A stretch of DNA of 64,000 nucleotides from the NCBI GenBank assembly GCA_027308685.1, contig DAIDEE010000016.1, forward strand, positions 1 to 64,000, written 5' to 3'. Source of the stretch: Acidocella sp. (GTDB lineage: Bacteria; Pseudomonadota; Alphaproteobacteria; Acetobacterales; Acetobacteraceae). Positions 1 through 9,930 of the stretch are shown here, one piece after another (position 1 is the stretch's first letter; every line of letters begins with the position of its first letter). The notes beneath the pieces were generated by a model that was not told the DNA's origin, made no database searches, and saw only the letters and a program-made list of their open reading frames with translations. The translations under genes were made by a program, and so were the position numbers.

Positions 1-2802
1 GCGCGGACGACGGCGATGGCGGGATTTAACCATGTCATCGGGTTTGACATGGGCGGTACCTCGACCGATGTGGCGCTGTATGATGGGGCGTTTGAGCGCA
101 GCTTTGAGACCGAAATTGCCGGGGTGCGGCTGCGCGCGCCGATGCTGGCGATCAATACCGTGGCGGCGGGCGGGGGTTCGATATTGAGCTTCGATGGCGC
201 ACGGCTGCGGGTGGGGCCGCAAAGTGCCGGGGCCAACCCAGGACCGGCGTGTTATCGCAATGGCGGGCCACTGACGGTGACGGATGCCAATGTGATGGTG
301 GGGAAAATTCAGCCAGCGCATTTTCCGGCGATATTTGGGCCCAGCGGCGATGCGATGCTGGATGCTGAGATTGTGCGCACGAAGTTTGCCACACTGGCCG
401 CGAAGGTTGCAATGGCGACCGGGGTTTCGCGCAGCGCTTTGGAACTGGCGGAAGGGTTTATTGCGATTGCAGTGGCGAATATGGCGCACGCCATTCGGCA
501 GATTACCGTGCAGCGCGGGCGCAACCCGGCAGATTTTGTGCTGACCAGTTTTGGCGGCGCGGGCGGGCAACATGCGTGCCTGGTCGCTGATGAATTGGGA
601 ATGGAGCGGATATTTATTCATCCGCTGGCGGGGGTGCTTTCAGCCTATGGGATGGGGCTTGCGGATTTTTTAATGCTGCGCGAGCAGGCGGTGGAAATTG
701 CGTTGACCCCGGCTGCCATTGATGAATTGAAGATTGTGGCGGGCACGCTGGAAGCCAGCGCTGTGGCGGCGTTGCAGGCACAGGATGTTGACCGGACGCT
801 GATTCAAACGAAGCAGTTTGTGCATTTACGCTACAGCGGCACTGATGCGCCGCTGCCGGTGACGCTGGCGGATTATGCCGCGATGGTGGCCGAATTTGAG
901 GCGGCACACCGACGGCTATTTGGTTTTATTACAGCCGAAAAGACGATTATTGCCGAGACGGTAGCGGTTGAAGCGATGGCGCCGGGTGATGCCGTGGGGG
1001 AAGCAGCCCTTGGCGCCCGCACGGAAGGTGTTTGCGACCCGGTGGATGACGTGCAGATTTTTACCGCTGGCGCTGCGCACACGGCACCGGTGTTTGAACG
1101 TACCACGTTGCTGGCGGGCGATAAATTGACCGGCCCGGCGATGATCCGCGAAGCCAATGCCACCACCATCATCGAACCCGGCTGGCAAGCGGAAGTGACG
1201 GCGCAGAACCATGTGATTCTACGCCGCATCGCGCCGCGCGACAACGCCGTGGTGCAGGATATTTCTCGCGCGGACCCGGTATTGCTGGAGTTGTTCAATA
1301 ATTTATTCATGGCGATTGCCGAGCAATGCGGCAGCGTGCTGCGTAACACCGCGCAGAGTGTGAATATTAAAGAACGTCTGGATTTTTCCTGCGCACTTTT
1401 TGACGCCGCGGGCGGGCTGATCGCCAATGCGCCACATGTGCCGGTGCATCTGGGGGCGATGGGGGAGAGCGTGCGGGCGGTGATTCGCTCACGAGGCGGC
1501 TCGCTGAAGCCGGGTGATGCGGTGGCACTGAATAATCCGTTTGCCGGGGGTACGCATCTGCCGGATATCACCCTGATGACGCCGGTGTTCGATGAAGCGG
1601 GTAAGGTACTGCGGTTTTTTGTGGCCTGCCGCGGGCATCATGCGGATGTGGGTGGCCTGACACCGGGCTCGACGCCGCCATTTTCCAAGACATTGGAAGA
1701 TGAAGGCGTGGTGATTGATAATTTTTTACTGCTCTCAGATGGCGTGTTTCAGGAGAAAGCATTCAGAGATATTCTGGCCGGTGCGAAATATCCCGCCCGC
1801 AACCCTGGCCAGAATGTCGCCGATATGCAGGCGCAAATTGCCGCAAATGCAACAGGCGTGGCGGCGCTGAACGGCATTATTGCACGTTACGGCTGGGATG
1901 TTGTGCAGGCCTACATGAGGCATGTGAAGAATAATGCCGAAGCATCGATCCGGCGGGTTATCGGCAGACTGAGCGATGGTGCGTTTGATTATGAGATGGA
2001 TGATGGCACGAGGCTAAAGGTGAGTGTTAGCATCGATCCACAAGAACAATCAGCGGTGATTGATTTTACCGGCACAGGCACACCGACGGATGCAAATAAC
2101 TTCAATGCGCCACCGGCTGTGACAACTGCCGCAGTTTTATATGCGTTCCGCTGTTTGGTGGGAACTGATATTCCGTTGAATGAAGGCTGCCTGAAGCCCT
2201 TGAAGATTGTGATTCCAGCTGGGTGTTTTCTTGCGCCATCACCAGGTTCGGCGGTGGTGGCTGGCAATACTGAAGTGAGCCAGGCGGTGACTGTGGCGTT
2301 GTTGGGAGCCCTTGGCGCGTGCGCGGCATCGCAGGCCACCATGAATAATTTTTTGTTTGGCGACGCGAGACGGCAATATTATGAAACCATTTGCGGTGGT
2401 GCCGGTGCGGGGCCGGGCTTTGCCGGAACATCCGCCGTGCATACGCATATGACCAACACGCGGATGACCGACCCGGAAATTATGGAACTGCGCTATCCGG
2501 TAAGGGTTGAGGAATTTTCGATCCGACGCGGTTCTGGCGGACGTGGGAAATATTCAGGTGGCAACGGGGTGATCCGAAAATTACGTTTTTTAGAGCCGAT
2601 GGTGGCGACGATTGTTTCATCACGGCGGCGGCAAGGCCCGTTTGGTTTGGAAGGTGGGACTGATGGTGCCGTAGGGCGGCAATTTGTGGAGCGCTGCGAT
2701 GGTAGCGTTGAGCCGTTGGCGGGTTGCGCGCAGGTGGATTTGGCGGCAGGCGATGCGTTCATCATCGAGACCCCCGGCGGTGGCGGATACGGCGCGGCAT
2801 GA
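1..2802 (+). CDS. Hydantoinase/5-oxoprolinase fused HyuA-HyuB protein (5' end outside window)
   Basis: ATP-dependent cleavage of a cyclic amide (5-oxoproline or a hydantoin) is the family activity; the substrate here is not determined. The reading frame is open from base 1, and the first residues seen, around FDMGGTSTDVAL, are the internal phosphate-binding motif that sits a few hundred residues into HyuA-type proteins. The gene therefore starts upstream of the window, and the ATG at 16 is not its start. Roughly residues 1-400 of the visible part are the HyuA half (QRGRNP and GGAGGQHA motifs). A HyuB-type half follows, with FNNLFMAIAEQCG, ERLDFSCALFD, the ACRGHHADVGG motif and a glycine-rich end (ETPGGGGYG). 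The A and B parts are one polypeptide, as in full-length oxoprolinases of about 1,200 residues. The stop overlaps the start of the AsmA-like gene (ATGA), so the two are probably co-translated. Confidence 0.88.
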   Translation, partial: ARTTAMAGFNHVIGFDMGGTSTDVALYDGAFERSFETEIAGVRLRAPMLAINTVAAGGGSILSFDGARLRVGPQSAGANPGPACYRNGGPLTVTDANVMVGKIQPAHFPAIFGPSGDAMLDAEIVRTKFATLAAKVAMATGVSRSALELAEGFIAIAVANMAHAIRQITVQRGRNPADFVLTSFGGAGGQHACLVADELGMERIFIHPLAGVLSAYGMGLADFLMLREQAVEIALTPAAIDELKIVAGTLEASAVAALQAQDVDRTLIQTKQFVHLRYSGTDAPLPVTLADYAAMVAEFEAAHRRLFGFITAEKTIIAETVAVEAMAPGDAVGEAALGARTEGVCDPVDDVQIFTAGAAHTAPVFERTTLLAGDKLTGPAMIREANATTIIEPGWQAEVTAQNHVILRRIAPRDNAVVQDISRADPVLLELFNNLFMAIAEQCGSVLRNTAQSVNIKERLDFSCALFDAAGGLIANAPHVPVHLGAMGESVRAVIRSRGGSLKPGDAVALNNPFAGGTHLPDITLMTPVFDEAGKVLRFFVACRGHHADVGGLTPGSTPPFSKTLEDEGVVIDNFLLLSDGVFQEKAFRDILAGAKYPARNPGQNVADMQAQIAANATGVAALNGIIARYGWDVVQAYMRHVKNNAEASIRRVIGRLSDGAFDYEMDDGTRLKVSVSIDPQEQSAVIDFTGTGTPTDANNFNAPPAVTTAAVLYAFRCLVGTDIPLNEGCLKPLKIVIPAGCFLAPSPGSAVVAGNTEVSQAVTVALLGALGACAASQATMNNFLFGDARRQYYETICGGAGAGPGFAGTSAVHTHMTNTRMTDPEIMELRYPVRVEEFSIRRGSGGRGKYSGGNGVIRKLRFLEPMVATIVSSRRRQGPFGLEGGTDGAVGRQFVERCDGSVEPLAGCAQVDLAAGDAFIIETPGGGGYGAA

Positions 2803-5606
2803 CCCGCAAAACCGCCCTTTGGATTGCCGTGCCGGCCAGCATTCTGCTGTTGATCGCGAGCTTGATTTTGGCGCTTCCGAGCCTGGTGTCGTCACCACAA
2901 AACCGGGCGACGATTGAGGGGCTGGCGTCGTCGTTAACGGGCCGGAATGTTCATATCAGCGGTAATCTTTCATTAGCGCTGAAACCGGCGCCGCAGCTTA
3001 TCGCCGGTGACGTCACGATCACCGGCCCCGACGCAGAAGTCATCACAGCTAAATCGCTGACCTTGGACATTGCGCCGGGTGCTTTGCTGCACGGCCAACT
3101 CAGCGCCAGTAGTTTGATGCTGCAATCTCCCACCATCAATTTTCCATGGCCGCTGCCCAATGGTGCCGCGGCGATCGCGCCGCCGCCGTGGCTGGCGGCG
3201 TTGCATGCACAAATCCGTGACGGTCGGATCAGCATTGGCAATCTGATGTTCAGCCAGGTCTCGGCTGATATTTTTACCGGTGCGCAAGGCAGCCTCGCGG
3301 TTTCAGGAAGCGGGATGCTGCAGGGTCAACATGTCACGTTGAGCCTTAGTTTGGGGGCGCTGGATACGACCGGAACCGCGCCACTGACCATTGATGCGAA
3401 AACCGCCAATATGCAGGCGCATTTTTCGGGGATTTTCTCGAGTGAAAATTCCCTGGCGGGCAAAATTTCGCTGACAACTACAGGCACAGGCTGGCTTTCA
3501 GAGGACAGTCACCAGCCGATGGTGGCCACGAGCACGTTGCAAGCCGATCCGGCCGGCTTGCGGATGTCGGACCTTGTGGCAACGCAAGGGCCAGCAAAGC
3601 TCACCGGTGATGCAACTTTCAATTTTGGCAATCCGCAGCTTGATCTTCATCTCATAGGTCACCAACTCAATGTGCGGCTGGCATTCCCAGCGAGTGGCTT
3701 TTCGGCGTTACACGCGATCCCTGTTCATCTAAACCTGAATTTCGATCATTCGATCGTGGCGGGTGCAATGCTGCCAAATATTCAGGCGACCGCAGATATT
3801 GCACAATCGGGTATTTCGGTCAGCGCACTGAGCGCGACCTTACCGGGCAATGGCGTGCTTGGTTTTGCCGGTTCGATGGATCCTTCGGGGATTCTGCATG
3901 GTAAAACGACGTTGACCGCGGATAATTTTGTTGATGCCCTCAATGCTTTTGGGATCCAGGCGCCGCTGCCGAGCGGGTGGCAAACCAACCTGTCGGCAAA
4001 TGTTAGCGGCCCGCTTGACCAGCTTGATGTTGCTGATGTTACCGGAATACTTGGGCCCGCCACGCTGAGCGGGGCGGCACGGCTACGAAGTACGCCAGGG
4101 CATCTGGCAATCAACGGTGCGTGGCACCTCAGCACGTTAGATGTAACCCCGCTGGTGGCAGCGCTGAGCCAGTTCAAGCCTGCTGATAACATATCGGCTG
4201 ATATCGAGTTAACGGCAGACCACGCCAGTTTTGATAAAATTTTAATGACGCATTTTTTGATTGATGCCAGATTTTCAAATCAGCTTGTCGTTCGCAGACT
4301 CACAGCATCGCTTTACAATGGAATGGCGGCTGCCAGTTTCACGGTGGCTACAGGCGGACAGATTTCTTCGGCCCGCGCGTTACTGACAATGCCCTCGGCA
4401 CAGCCTCTCGCGGCACTGCTTCCGGCCGCGCTATCGCCGCCGGTTGCGGTGAGTAACACGCCCTTGGCGGCTCTTATTGAAGCCTCTGGCCCGGCCGACG
4501 CTTTGGCAACCAGCGGCACCCTTACCTTAGGACCGTTTAGCATCACGGCCTCGCCCGTTTTAGATTTGATCCATTGGGCGGTGAAAGGCCCGCTTACCCT
4601 GAGACATCCCAGCGCCATTGCGGCATTTAAGGCCTTCGGCTTACCCGCAAACCTGATCTGGCCAGGGGCTGGTTCGATTTCATTAAGAGCCAATATGGCA
4701 GTTTCCCAAACACATATGGGCCTGACAGATTTTGTGCTCTCCATGGGGGACCTGACGGCTGCCGGAAAATTTTCGATGACGCCGGATTATAAAATCGCCG
4801 CACAGATTGACGCCGATACTTTGGCGCTGCCGCCGCTACCAACTGATCTGTCCGCGCTGTGGGCTGGCGTTGCGGTGGCTGGTGGTAAAATCGATATTTC
4901 AGCGAACCGTGTTTTATATGCCGGCAACCAAATATTCGGGCCCAGTGCAGGGTCGATTACGATGCAGCCGAATGATGATGTGTTCACGATCTCACATGCG
5001 AGTGTCGGCAGCGGCAATATCAGCGGACGTATCTCAGCCACCACCGCTCCGGCAACACCGCCGAGCCTCTCAGCCTCGATGACTCTGAAGGCCCTTGATT
5101 TAACCGGTGTGCATCTGCCCGTTGCGTTTCCGCTTACGCTCCCGAGCGGTATCGCCGATGGGCAGATTAACCTTACCGCCTCGGGATTTTCACCGGCCAC
5201 CTGGGTAGCGACGTTGAATGGGACAGCAACGTCGCAGATCAAGGCGGGCGGTATCACCGGCTTTAATCTCGGCGGGCTTGGTTATGTGCTGCGTTTGCCA
5301 AACCGCGCCACCAGCTTGCATAACGCGTGCACAACCGGTGCGACCGCATTCGACGATTTATCGGTCAATGCCACAGTTGACCATGGGATTCTCAAAATTG
5401 GCAGCGCCAATTTGCAAGGCGGATCAGGTAGCGCTGCGGCAACAGGGACCATTGATCTCCCGGATCAGGCACTTGCCCTCAATCTTCACTTGTTCGCAAA
5501 TGTTGTATCGCCACCAGATATCGGGCTGGCGATTGTGGGCCCTTGGGGGAGTGCGCATAAGGTAGCTGATATCAGAGCCGGATTACGCTGGAAGTCAGCG
5601 CCTTAG
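2799..5606 (+). CDS. AsmA-like envelope protein
   Basis: A 935-residue protein of the AsmA/YhdP/TamB-like group, large periplasmic proteins linked to outer-membrane lipid homeostasis. The ATG at 2799 overlaps the stop of the preceding gene and gives a clean N-terminus: MTRK, then one membrane segment at about residues 5-25 (an Ala/Ile/Leu run). This is followed by an AsmA-type start (GRNVHISGNLSLALKPAPQL) and a long beta-rich repetitive body with many short Gly/Ser/Thr strands. The C-terminal AsmA-like part has the typical TSLHNACTTGATAFDDL and GSGSAAATGTIDLP segments. The frame is open upstream to 2724, but that extension is Arg-rich and overlaps the oxoprolinase frame, so it is not used. 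The link to the oxoprolinase looks transcriptional only. The exact function is unknown. Confidence 0.8.
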   Translation: MTRKTALWIAVPASILLLIASLILALPSLVSSPQNRATIEGLASSLTGRNVHISGNLSLALKPAPQLIAGDVTITGPDAEVITAKSLTLDIAPGALLHGQLSASSLMLQSPTINFPWPLPNGAAAIAPPPWLAALHAQIRDGRISIGNLMFSQVSADIFTGAQGSLAVSGSGMLQGQHVTLSLSLGALDTTGTAPLTIDAKTANMQAHFSGIFSSENSLAGKISLTTTGTGWLSEDSHQPMVATSTLQADPAGLRMSDLVATQGPAKLTGDATFNFGNPQLDLHLIGHQLNVRLAFPASGFSALHAIPVHLNLNFDHSIVAGAMLPNIQATADIAQSGISVSALSATLPGNGVLGFAGSMDPSGILHGKTTLTADNFVDALNAFGIQAPLPSGWQTNLSANVSGPLDQLDVADVTGILGPATLSGAARLRSTPGHLAINGAWHLSTLDVTPLVAALSQFKPADNISADIELTADHASFDKILMTHFLIDARFSNQLVVRRLTASLYNGMAAASFTVATGGQISSARALLTMPSAQPLAALLPAALSPPVAVSNTPLAALIEASGPADALATSGTLTLGPFSITASPVLDLIHWAVKGPLTLRHPSAIAAFKAFGLPANLIWPGAGSISLRANMAVSQTHMGLTDFVLSMGDLTAAGKFSMTPDYKIAAQIDADTLALPPLPTDLSALWAGVAVAGGKIDISANRVLYAGNQIFGPSAGSITMQPNDDVFTISHASVGSGNISGRISATTAPATPPSLSASMTLKALDLTGVHLPVAFPLTLPSGIADGQINLTASGFSPATWVATLNGTATSQIKAGGITGFNLGGLGYVLRLPNRATSLHNACTTGATAFDDLSVNATVDHGILKIGSANLQGGSGSAAATGTIDLPDQALALNLHLFANVVSPPDIGLAIVGPWGSAHKVADIRAGLRWKSAP

Positions 5607-5609
5607 GAT

Positions 5610-6452
5610 CTATGCCCTGAAATCGAGGCCGATATCCAGCACGCGCACCGTATGGGTGAGCCAACCAGCGGAGAGATAATCAACCCCGGTTTCAGCAATG
5701 GCGGGCGCTGTGGCTGGAGAAATCCGCCCTGAGGCTTCAGAGATGGCGCGGCCACCAATGAAAGCGACTGCTTCTCGCAAGCTGGGGAGGTCAAAATTAT
5801 CGAGCAGTACAACATCGACGCCTTCATCGAGGGCTTCGCCTAACTGCATCAGCGAATCCACTTCCAGTTCGATTTTCACCAGATGCCCGGCGGATTTTTT
5901 GGCCGCCCGTAAAACATTGCGGATGCCGCCGGCGATGGCGACGTGGTTATCCTTGATGAGAATCGCGTCATCGAGACCGAAACGATGATTGGCGCCGCCG
6001 CCGCAGCGCACGGCGTATTTTTGGGCAAAGCGCAGACCGGGCATGGTTTTGCGGGTGCAGGTGATGCGGGCTTTGGTATGAGCGATGGCATCGGCGATGC
6101 CGCGCGTGGCGGTAGCGATGCCGGAGAGGTGGCCTAGAAAATTTAACGCGACACGCTCAGCCGACAAAATACCGCGTGAAGGACCCTCGATGGTTGCGAT
6201 AACATCAGTTGGTTGCACACGGGTGCCATCGGCAAGCAGGGGGGTAAATTTGATCGCGGGGTCGATCAGGAAAAATGCGGTGCGGGCAAAATCCAGCCCG
6301 GCGACGACACCAGGCTCGCGTACCTCAAGCGCGCACATGGTGCGGCTGGATGCCGGGATGACGGCCTCGCTGGTGATGTCCCCTGCCCTGCCGATATCTT
6401 CCAGCAATCCGGCCCGCACGGCTGATTCCACGAGTAAATAAGGCAGGCTCAT
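5610..6452 (-). CDS. nadC: Nicotinate-nucleotide pyrophosphorylase (quinolinate phosphoribosyltransferase)
   Basis: Converts quinolinate and PRPP to nicotinate mononucleotide, the third step of de novo NAD synthesis. The 280-residue length is typical. Visible family signatures are LNFLGHLSGIAT in the N-terminal half, the substrate-binding TCTRKTMPGLR, and GGGANHRFGLDDAILIKDNH. These are followed by the barrel motifs IELEVDS and VVLLDNFD and a C-terminal EASGRISPA and DYLSAGWLTHT. The ATG overlaps the nadB stop (ATGA), so translation is probably coupled to nadB. It is the last gene of the nadA-nadB-nadC operon and stops three bases from the convergent AsmA-like gene. Confidence 0.95.
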   Translation of the reverse strand: MSLPYLLVESAVRAGLLEDIGRAGDITSEAVIPASSRTMCALEVREPGVVAGLDFARTAFFLIDPAIKFTPLLADGTRVQPTDVIATIEGPSRGILSAERVALNFLGHLSGIATATRGIADAIAHTKARITCTRKTMPGLRFAQKYAVRCGGGANHRFGLDDAILIKDNHVAIAGGIRNVLRAAKKSAGHLVKIELEVDSLMQLGEALDEGVDVVLLDNFDLPSLREAVAFIGGRAISEASGRISPATAPAIAETGVDYLSAGWLTHTVRVLDIGLDFRA

Positions 6453-7915
6453 GCAGCGATTTTCATGGCGGGGAGATCTCGGATATTGGTGATGAAAGAA
6501 TGCGCCAACACCGGATTGGTCACCGGGTAATCGGTGCGGAACTGCCCGCCCCGGCTCTCGATGCGGCGCAAGGCGGCTTGCGCCATCAGCAGGGCCAGCA
6601 GCGCGGCGTTGGAGGTTTGCGCGAGCGGGGTTAGTTGCGTGATGGCACGGGTGAGCCCCTCAGCGGAGCGCAAAATACCCAGGTTTTCGCTGCAAATATG
6701 ACGGATCTCGGCCAAACGATCCGTCGTTTGGCGTTGATGCGTGAGCAATGGCGTGTCGGCCAACACACGAGCATGGCGGGATGCGATGGCAGCGGCGGCA
6801 TCCCGGCCTGTGACCATGGCTTCGAGGAGCGAATTGCTGGCCAGACGGTTGGCGCCATGCAGCCCGGTCGCGGCGGCCTCACCGCAGACGAACAGACCGT
6901 GGACGCTGCTCTCGCTATGCGCATCCACCGCGATACCGCCCATGTGATAGTGCGCAGCGGGACGTACCGGAATCGGCTGGGTGGCGGGGTCGATGAAGTT
7001 TTCGCGGCAGACCGAAAAAATGCTAGGAAATTTATCCGCGGGTACATCGCGGGCATCGAGAAACACGGCCTCGCCCGCAGCATATTTTGCCGCAACGGCG
7101 CGAGCCACAATGTCGCGCGCGGCGAGGTCGCCGCCGTTCATGAAGGGCTTGCCGGACGTATCCACAAATACCGCACCTTCGCCGCGCAGAGCTTCGCTGA
7201 TCAGCGGCATCGGGTCCAGCCCACAGGCGAAAGCTGTTGGATGGAACTGCATAAATTCAATATCGCGCAAATCAGCCCCGGCCCTGGCGGCAAGTGCTAA
7301 GCCGACACCGGTGGCGGTGGGCGGGTTGGTGGTGTGGGCGAACAGCCCGCCGACACCGCCAGTGGCGATGATGACGCTGGACGTTGGCAGTAAACTTACA
7401 TGATCGCCAACGCGAAATTGCACGCCTTGCACGGCGTTATCTTTCACAAACACGTGCTCGGCCACCGCCTCTTCAATGACAGTGATGCTGGGGGTGGTGC
7501 GAACGGCGTTGATCAGCACCCGCATCACTTCAGCGCCGGTGGCGTCCTTGGCGTGCACGATGCGGCGGCGCGAATGCGCGGCTTCCAGCCCGAGGGCTAG
7601 ACTGCCATCCGGGTTACGGCCGAAATCTGCGCCATATTTCAGCAAAGTTTCAATCACCCATGGCCCGCCGGCAATGATGCGGGCGACAGTAACGGGATCG
7701 CACAATCCGGCACCGGCGGCGATGGTATCGGCAATATGCAAGTCGATACTGTCATCCAGCCCAACAACCGCGGCGATGCCGCCTTGCGCCCAGCCGCTAG
7801 CGGCATTGCCACCCAGGCTGCCACCACAGAGCAGCACGGTTTTTTGCGGGGCCAGACAAAGCGCTGCCATCAGCCCGGCAGCGCCGCCGCCAATAATCAC
7901 CGGCTGGTTGTTCAT
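6449..7915 (-). CDS. nadB: L-aspartate oxidase
   Basis: An FAD enzyme that oxidises L-aspartate to iminoaspartate, the substrate for NadA. The 488-residue protein has the N-terminal dinucleotide-binding motif ([13 protein letters not shown], residues about 7-19) and the conserved [11 protein letters not shown]. It also has [14 protein letters not shown], the active-site region [10 protein letters not shown], and a C-terminal FAD segment [16 protein letters not shown]. It is slightly shorter at the C-terminus than the enterobacterial enzyme (about 540). It overlaps nadA upstream and nadC downstream by four bases each, which indicates a tightly coupled operon. Confidence 0.95.
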   Translation of the reverse strand: MNNQPVIIGGGAAGLMAALCLAPQKTVLLCGGSLGGNAASGWAQGGIAAVVGLDDSIDLHIADTIAAGAGLCDPVTVARIIAGGPWVIETLLKYGADFGRNPDGSLALGLEAAHSRRRIVHAKDATGAEVMRVLINAVRTTPSITVIEEAVAEHVFVKDNAVQGVQFRVGDHVSLLPTSSVIIATGGVGGLFAHTTNPPTATGVGLALAARAGADLRDIEFMQFHPTAFACGLDPMPLISEALRGEGAVFVDTSGKPFMNGGDLAARDIVARAVAAKYAAGEAVFLDARDVPADKFPSIFSVCRENFIDPATQPIPVRPAAHYHMGGIAVDAHSESSVHGLFVCGEAAATGLHGANRLASNSLLEAMVTGRDAAAAIASRHARVLADTPLLTHQRQTTDRLAEIRHICSENLGILRSAEGLTRAITQLTPLAQTSNAALLALLMAQAALRRIESRGGQFRTDYPVTNPVLAHSFITNIRDLPAMKIAA

Positions 7916-8880
7916 GATACCGCCAGCATCCGCTCAACAGAAAGACGCGCAGGGGCGATCAAAGCGGGGTCGATGACCACTTCGGTCTGCATGGTTTCCA
8001 GACACTCGCGGATATTACTGAGCGTAATGCGTTTCATATGCGGGCAGAGATTGCAGGGGCGGATGAAGTCGGTGGCCGGGTGCATCGCTGCCACATTGTC
8101 GCTCATCGAACATTCGGTGATCAGCACCACGCGGGCGGGTTTCTCGCGGCCAACATAGTCACTCATCGCTGCGGTGGAGCCGGCAAAATCGGCCTGTGCC
8201 ACCACATCGGGTGGGCATTCGGGGTGCGCCAGCACGATCAAGCCAGGGTGGGCGGCACGCAGATTGATGATTTCCTGCGGGGTGAAACGTTCATGCACTT
8301 CGCAATGACCGGCCCAGGAAATGACTTTCACCTTGGTCTGGGCAGCAATGTTTTGTGCCAAATATTCATCGGGCAGCATGATGACCTCGGGCACACCCAA
8401 GCTCTCGACAATTTTTTTGGCGTTGCCGGAGGTGCAGCAAATGTCGGACGCGGCTTTGACGGCGGCGGAGGTGTTCACATAAGCCACCACTGGCACGCCA
8501 GGGTAGCGTTGCCGCAGCAGGGCGATGTCAGCCGGGGTGATGCTGTCAGCCAGAGAGCAACCCGCCCGCGTATCGGGGATCAGCACCGTTTTGCTGGGGT
8601 TCAGCAGTTTGGCGGTCTCGGCCATGAAATGCACGCCGGCCAGCACGATGACATCGGCATCCACCCGCATGGCCTCGCGGGCCAGGGCCAGGCTGTCGCC
8701 CACAATGTCGGCCACGCCGTGGAAAATCTCTGGAGTTTGGTAGTTATGCGCCAATATGACCGCGTTGCGTTCACGTTTGAGCTTTTGAATGGCCGCAATG
8801 TCAGGCGTGAACAATGCCCACTCAGCCGGAGGAATTACCCGTGCAACACGTCGGTAGAGGTCGGTCAGGTCTAGCGGCAT
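7912..8880 (-). CDS. nadA: Quinolinate synthase
   Basis: A 4Fe-4S enzyme that condenses iminoaspartate with dihydroxyacetone phosphate to quinolinate. In this 322-residue protein the three expected cluster cysteines are C108 (AGCSLAD), C193 (GHCEVHE) and C279 (NLCPHMK). The substrate-binding [14 protein letters not shown] and HPECP motifs are also present. The ATG at 8880 follows an AGGAG Shine-Dalgarno about six bases upstream. It is the first gene of nadABC and lies 117 bp downstream of nadQ in the same direction. The leader carries a promoter and two similar palindromes (see separate entries), so the operon is probably NAD-responsive through NadQ. Confidence 0.96.
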   Translation of the reverse strand: MPLDLTDLYRRVARVIPPAEWALFTPDIAAIQKLKRERNAVILAHNYQTPEIFHGVADIVGDSLALAREAMRVDADVIVLAGVHFMAETAKLLNPSKTVLIPDTRAGCSLADSITPADIALLRQRYPGVPVVAYVNTSAAVKAASDICCTSGNAKKIVESLGVPEVIMLPDEYLAQNIAAQTKVKVISWAGHCEVHERFTPQEIINLRAAHPGLIVLAHPECPPDVVAQADFAGSTAAMSDYVGREKPARVVLITECSMSDNVAAMHPATDFIRPCNLCPHMKRITLSNIRECLETMQTEVVIDPALIAPARLSVERMLAVS

Positions 8881-8889
8881 CGCTAACTC

Positions 8890-8910
8890 CTATGCTCATA
8901 ATGAGCATAA
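8890..8910 (-). promoter_or_regulatory. Probable NadQ operator 1, adjoining the nadA ribosome-binding site
   Basis: A near-perfect palindrome with arms TATGCTCAT and ATGAGCATA around a single central base. It lies between the predicted nadA transcription start and the nadA start codon and touches the AGGAG ribosome-binding site. The same 10+1+10 design recurs 62 bp upstream inside the promoter. Assignment to NadQ is inferred from the adjacent regulator gene; the palindrome itself is seen directly. Confidence 0.7.
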
Positions 8911-8950
8911 TTAGATTGTAAAAATAAGGGCGGGAGCCCTGTACCTCGTG

Positions 8951-8981
8951 ATTATACTTGGGATGAGCATAAGAATGTCAA
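8951..8981 (-). promoter_or_regulatory. nadABC promoter with embedded operator 2
   Basis: Read on the minus strand, a perfect -35 hexamer TTGACA (8976-8981) and a perfect -10 hexamer TATAAT (8951-8956) are separated by 19 bp, slightly longer than the 17-bp optimum. A second 10+1+10 site (8952-8972) fills the spacer and overlaps the -10. One half, ATGAGCATAA, is identical to operator 1; the other half (TTATACTTGG) is degenerate. The centres of the two sites are 62 bp apart, close to six helical turns. A repressor bound here would block polymerase. A short 5-bp hairpin (AGGGC/GCCCT, 8927-8940) lies in the leader between them. Confidence 0.75.
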
Positions 8982-8997
8982 GTTGAAATATGACAAT

Positions 8998-9930
8998 CTA
9001 ACTGCGGGCCAGAGGCGGCTTGGTGCCGGCATAGGCGCGTTCCTGCAGAATATCGGCTCGGAAGCGGAAGAGTTTAGCCGGCCTGCCACCCGTGGGTTCG
9101 GCCATTATCCCGGTTTCTTCCACCAGTTCCTGCTGCTCAACTAGCCGGCGGAAGTTTTGCTTATGTAACAGCCGCCCCGCGAGTGCCTCAACGCTGCGCT
9201 GCAAATCAAGCAGGGTGAACATCGGCGGCATCAGCTCAAACACCACGGGGCGGTAGGTGATTTTGGCGCGCAGGCGGGCGATGCCGGTGGCGAGGATGCG
9301 CCGATGGTCCTGCTGCATGGGCAGGCCGAGGCCGAGGCCGCTGGTGTCGCTGTGGCAGGCAATGCCATCGCGGGTGGCTTCGGCTACCAATCCTGCCTCG
9401 TACAGCAACTCGTAGCGCTGCAGCACCAGTTCCTCGTTCCAACGGCGACCATCGAGGCCAAAGGCGACGGCGACACGCAGGCTGCGAGCGCGGATTTCGG
9501 AAGGTTTTGGGGCGGCTTCGGCCCAGACATGCAAGGCCTGAATGATAGCGGACTCCCCAATTCCGTCATGGCGGCGGTCCTCCCAGGGGAAATAATCATA
9601 CCAGTTGCACCACGCGGCACCATCATCCTCGGCGTTGGGTTGCTCGCGGGTAAGGCCGAGATACGAAATGGAGATGGCGCGGCCATCGGTATGGGATACT
9701 GCGTTGCGGTCGTTATCGGCGAAGGTGTAGAGTTGTTCCACATAGCCCAGCGGGTGATGCGTCTGACGTTCCACCCAGGCGCGCACGCCGGCCTGCAATG
9801 AACGGTGCTCGGGCGATAGCGGGCCGGAGGGGAGTGAGGCGCCCCCGGCAATGGTTAATACCTGTGGCGTGGCGCCGGCAACGGCGACCAGGACGGCGAT
9901 CAGTTCAGCCGCGACTGAACTTGCCACCAT
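8998..9930 (-). CDS. nadQ: NadQ/NrtR-type transcriptional regulator of NAD biosynthesis
   Basis: A 310-residue protein with a Nudix-like N-terminal half and a winged-helix C-terminal half, as in NrtR and the alphaproteobacterial NadQ (COG4111-like) regulators. The conserved NrtR-like core YVEQLYTFADNDRNA and AISISYLGL is visible at about residues 60-95. The C-terminal DNA-binding region has FTLLDLQRSVEAL, then KQNFRRLVEQQ and GGRPAKLFRFR. A Nudix catalytic box (GX5EX7REUXEE) is not recognisable, so it is probably a ligand sensor and not a hydrolase. The start overlaps the stop of the MBL hydrolase gene (TAATG). It sits directly upstream of nadABC, and the paired palindromes in that gap are its likely targets. 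Confidence 0.82.
   Translation of the reverse strand: MVASSVAAELIAVLVAVAGATPQVLTIAGGASLPSGPLSPEHRSLQAGVRAWVERQTHHPLGYVEQLYTFADNDRNAVSHTDGRAISISYLGLTREQPNAEDDGAAWCNWYDYFPWEDRRHDGIGESAIIQALHVWAEAAPKPSEIRARSLRVAVAFGLDGRRWNEELVLQRYELLYEAGLVAEATRDGIACHSDTSGLGLGLPMQQDHRRILATGIARLRAKITYRPVVFELMPPMFTLLDLQRSVEALAGRLLHKQNFRRLVEQQELVEETGIMAEPTGGRPAKLFRFRADILQERAYAGTKPPLARS

Noticed and set aside
8038-8874. A 278-codon open frame antisense to nadA
   Set aside because: The nadA frame has its three cluster cysteines and a ribosome-binding site; the antisense product has no recognisable domain.
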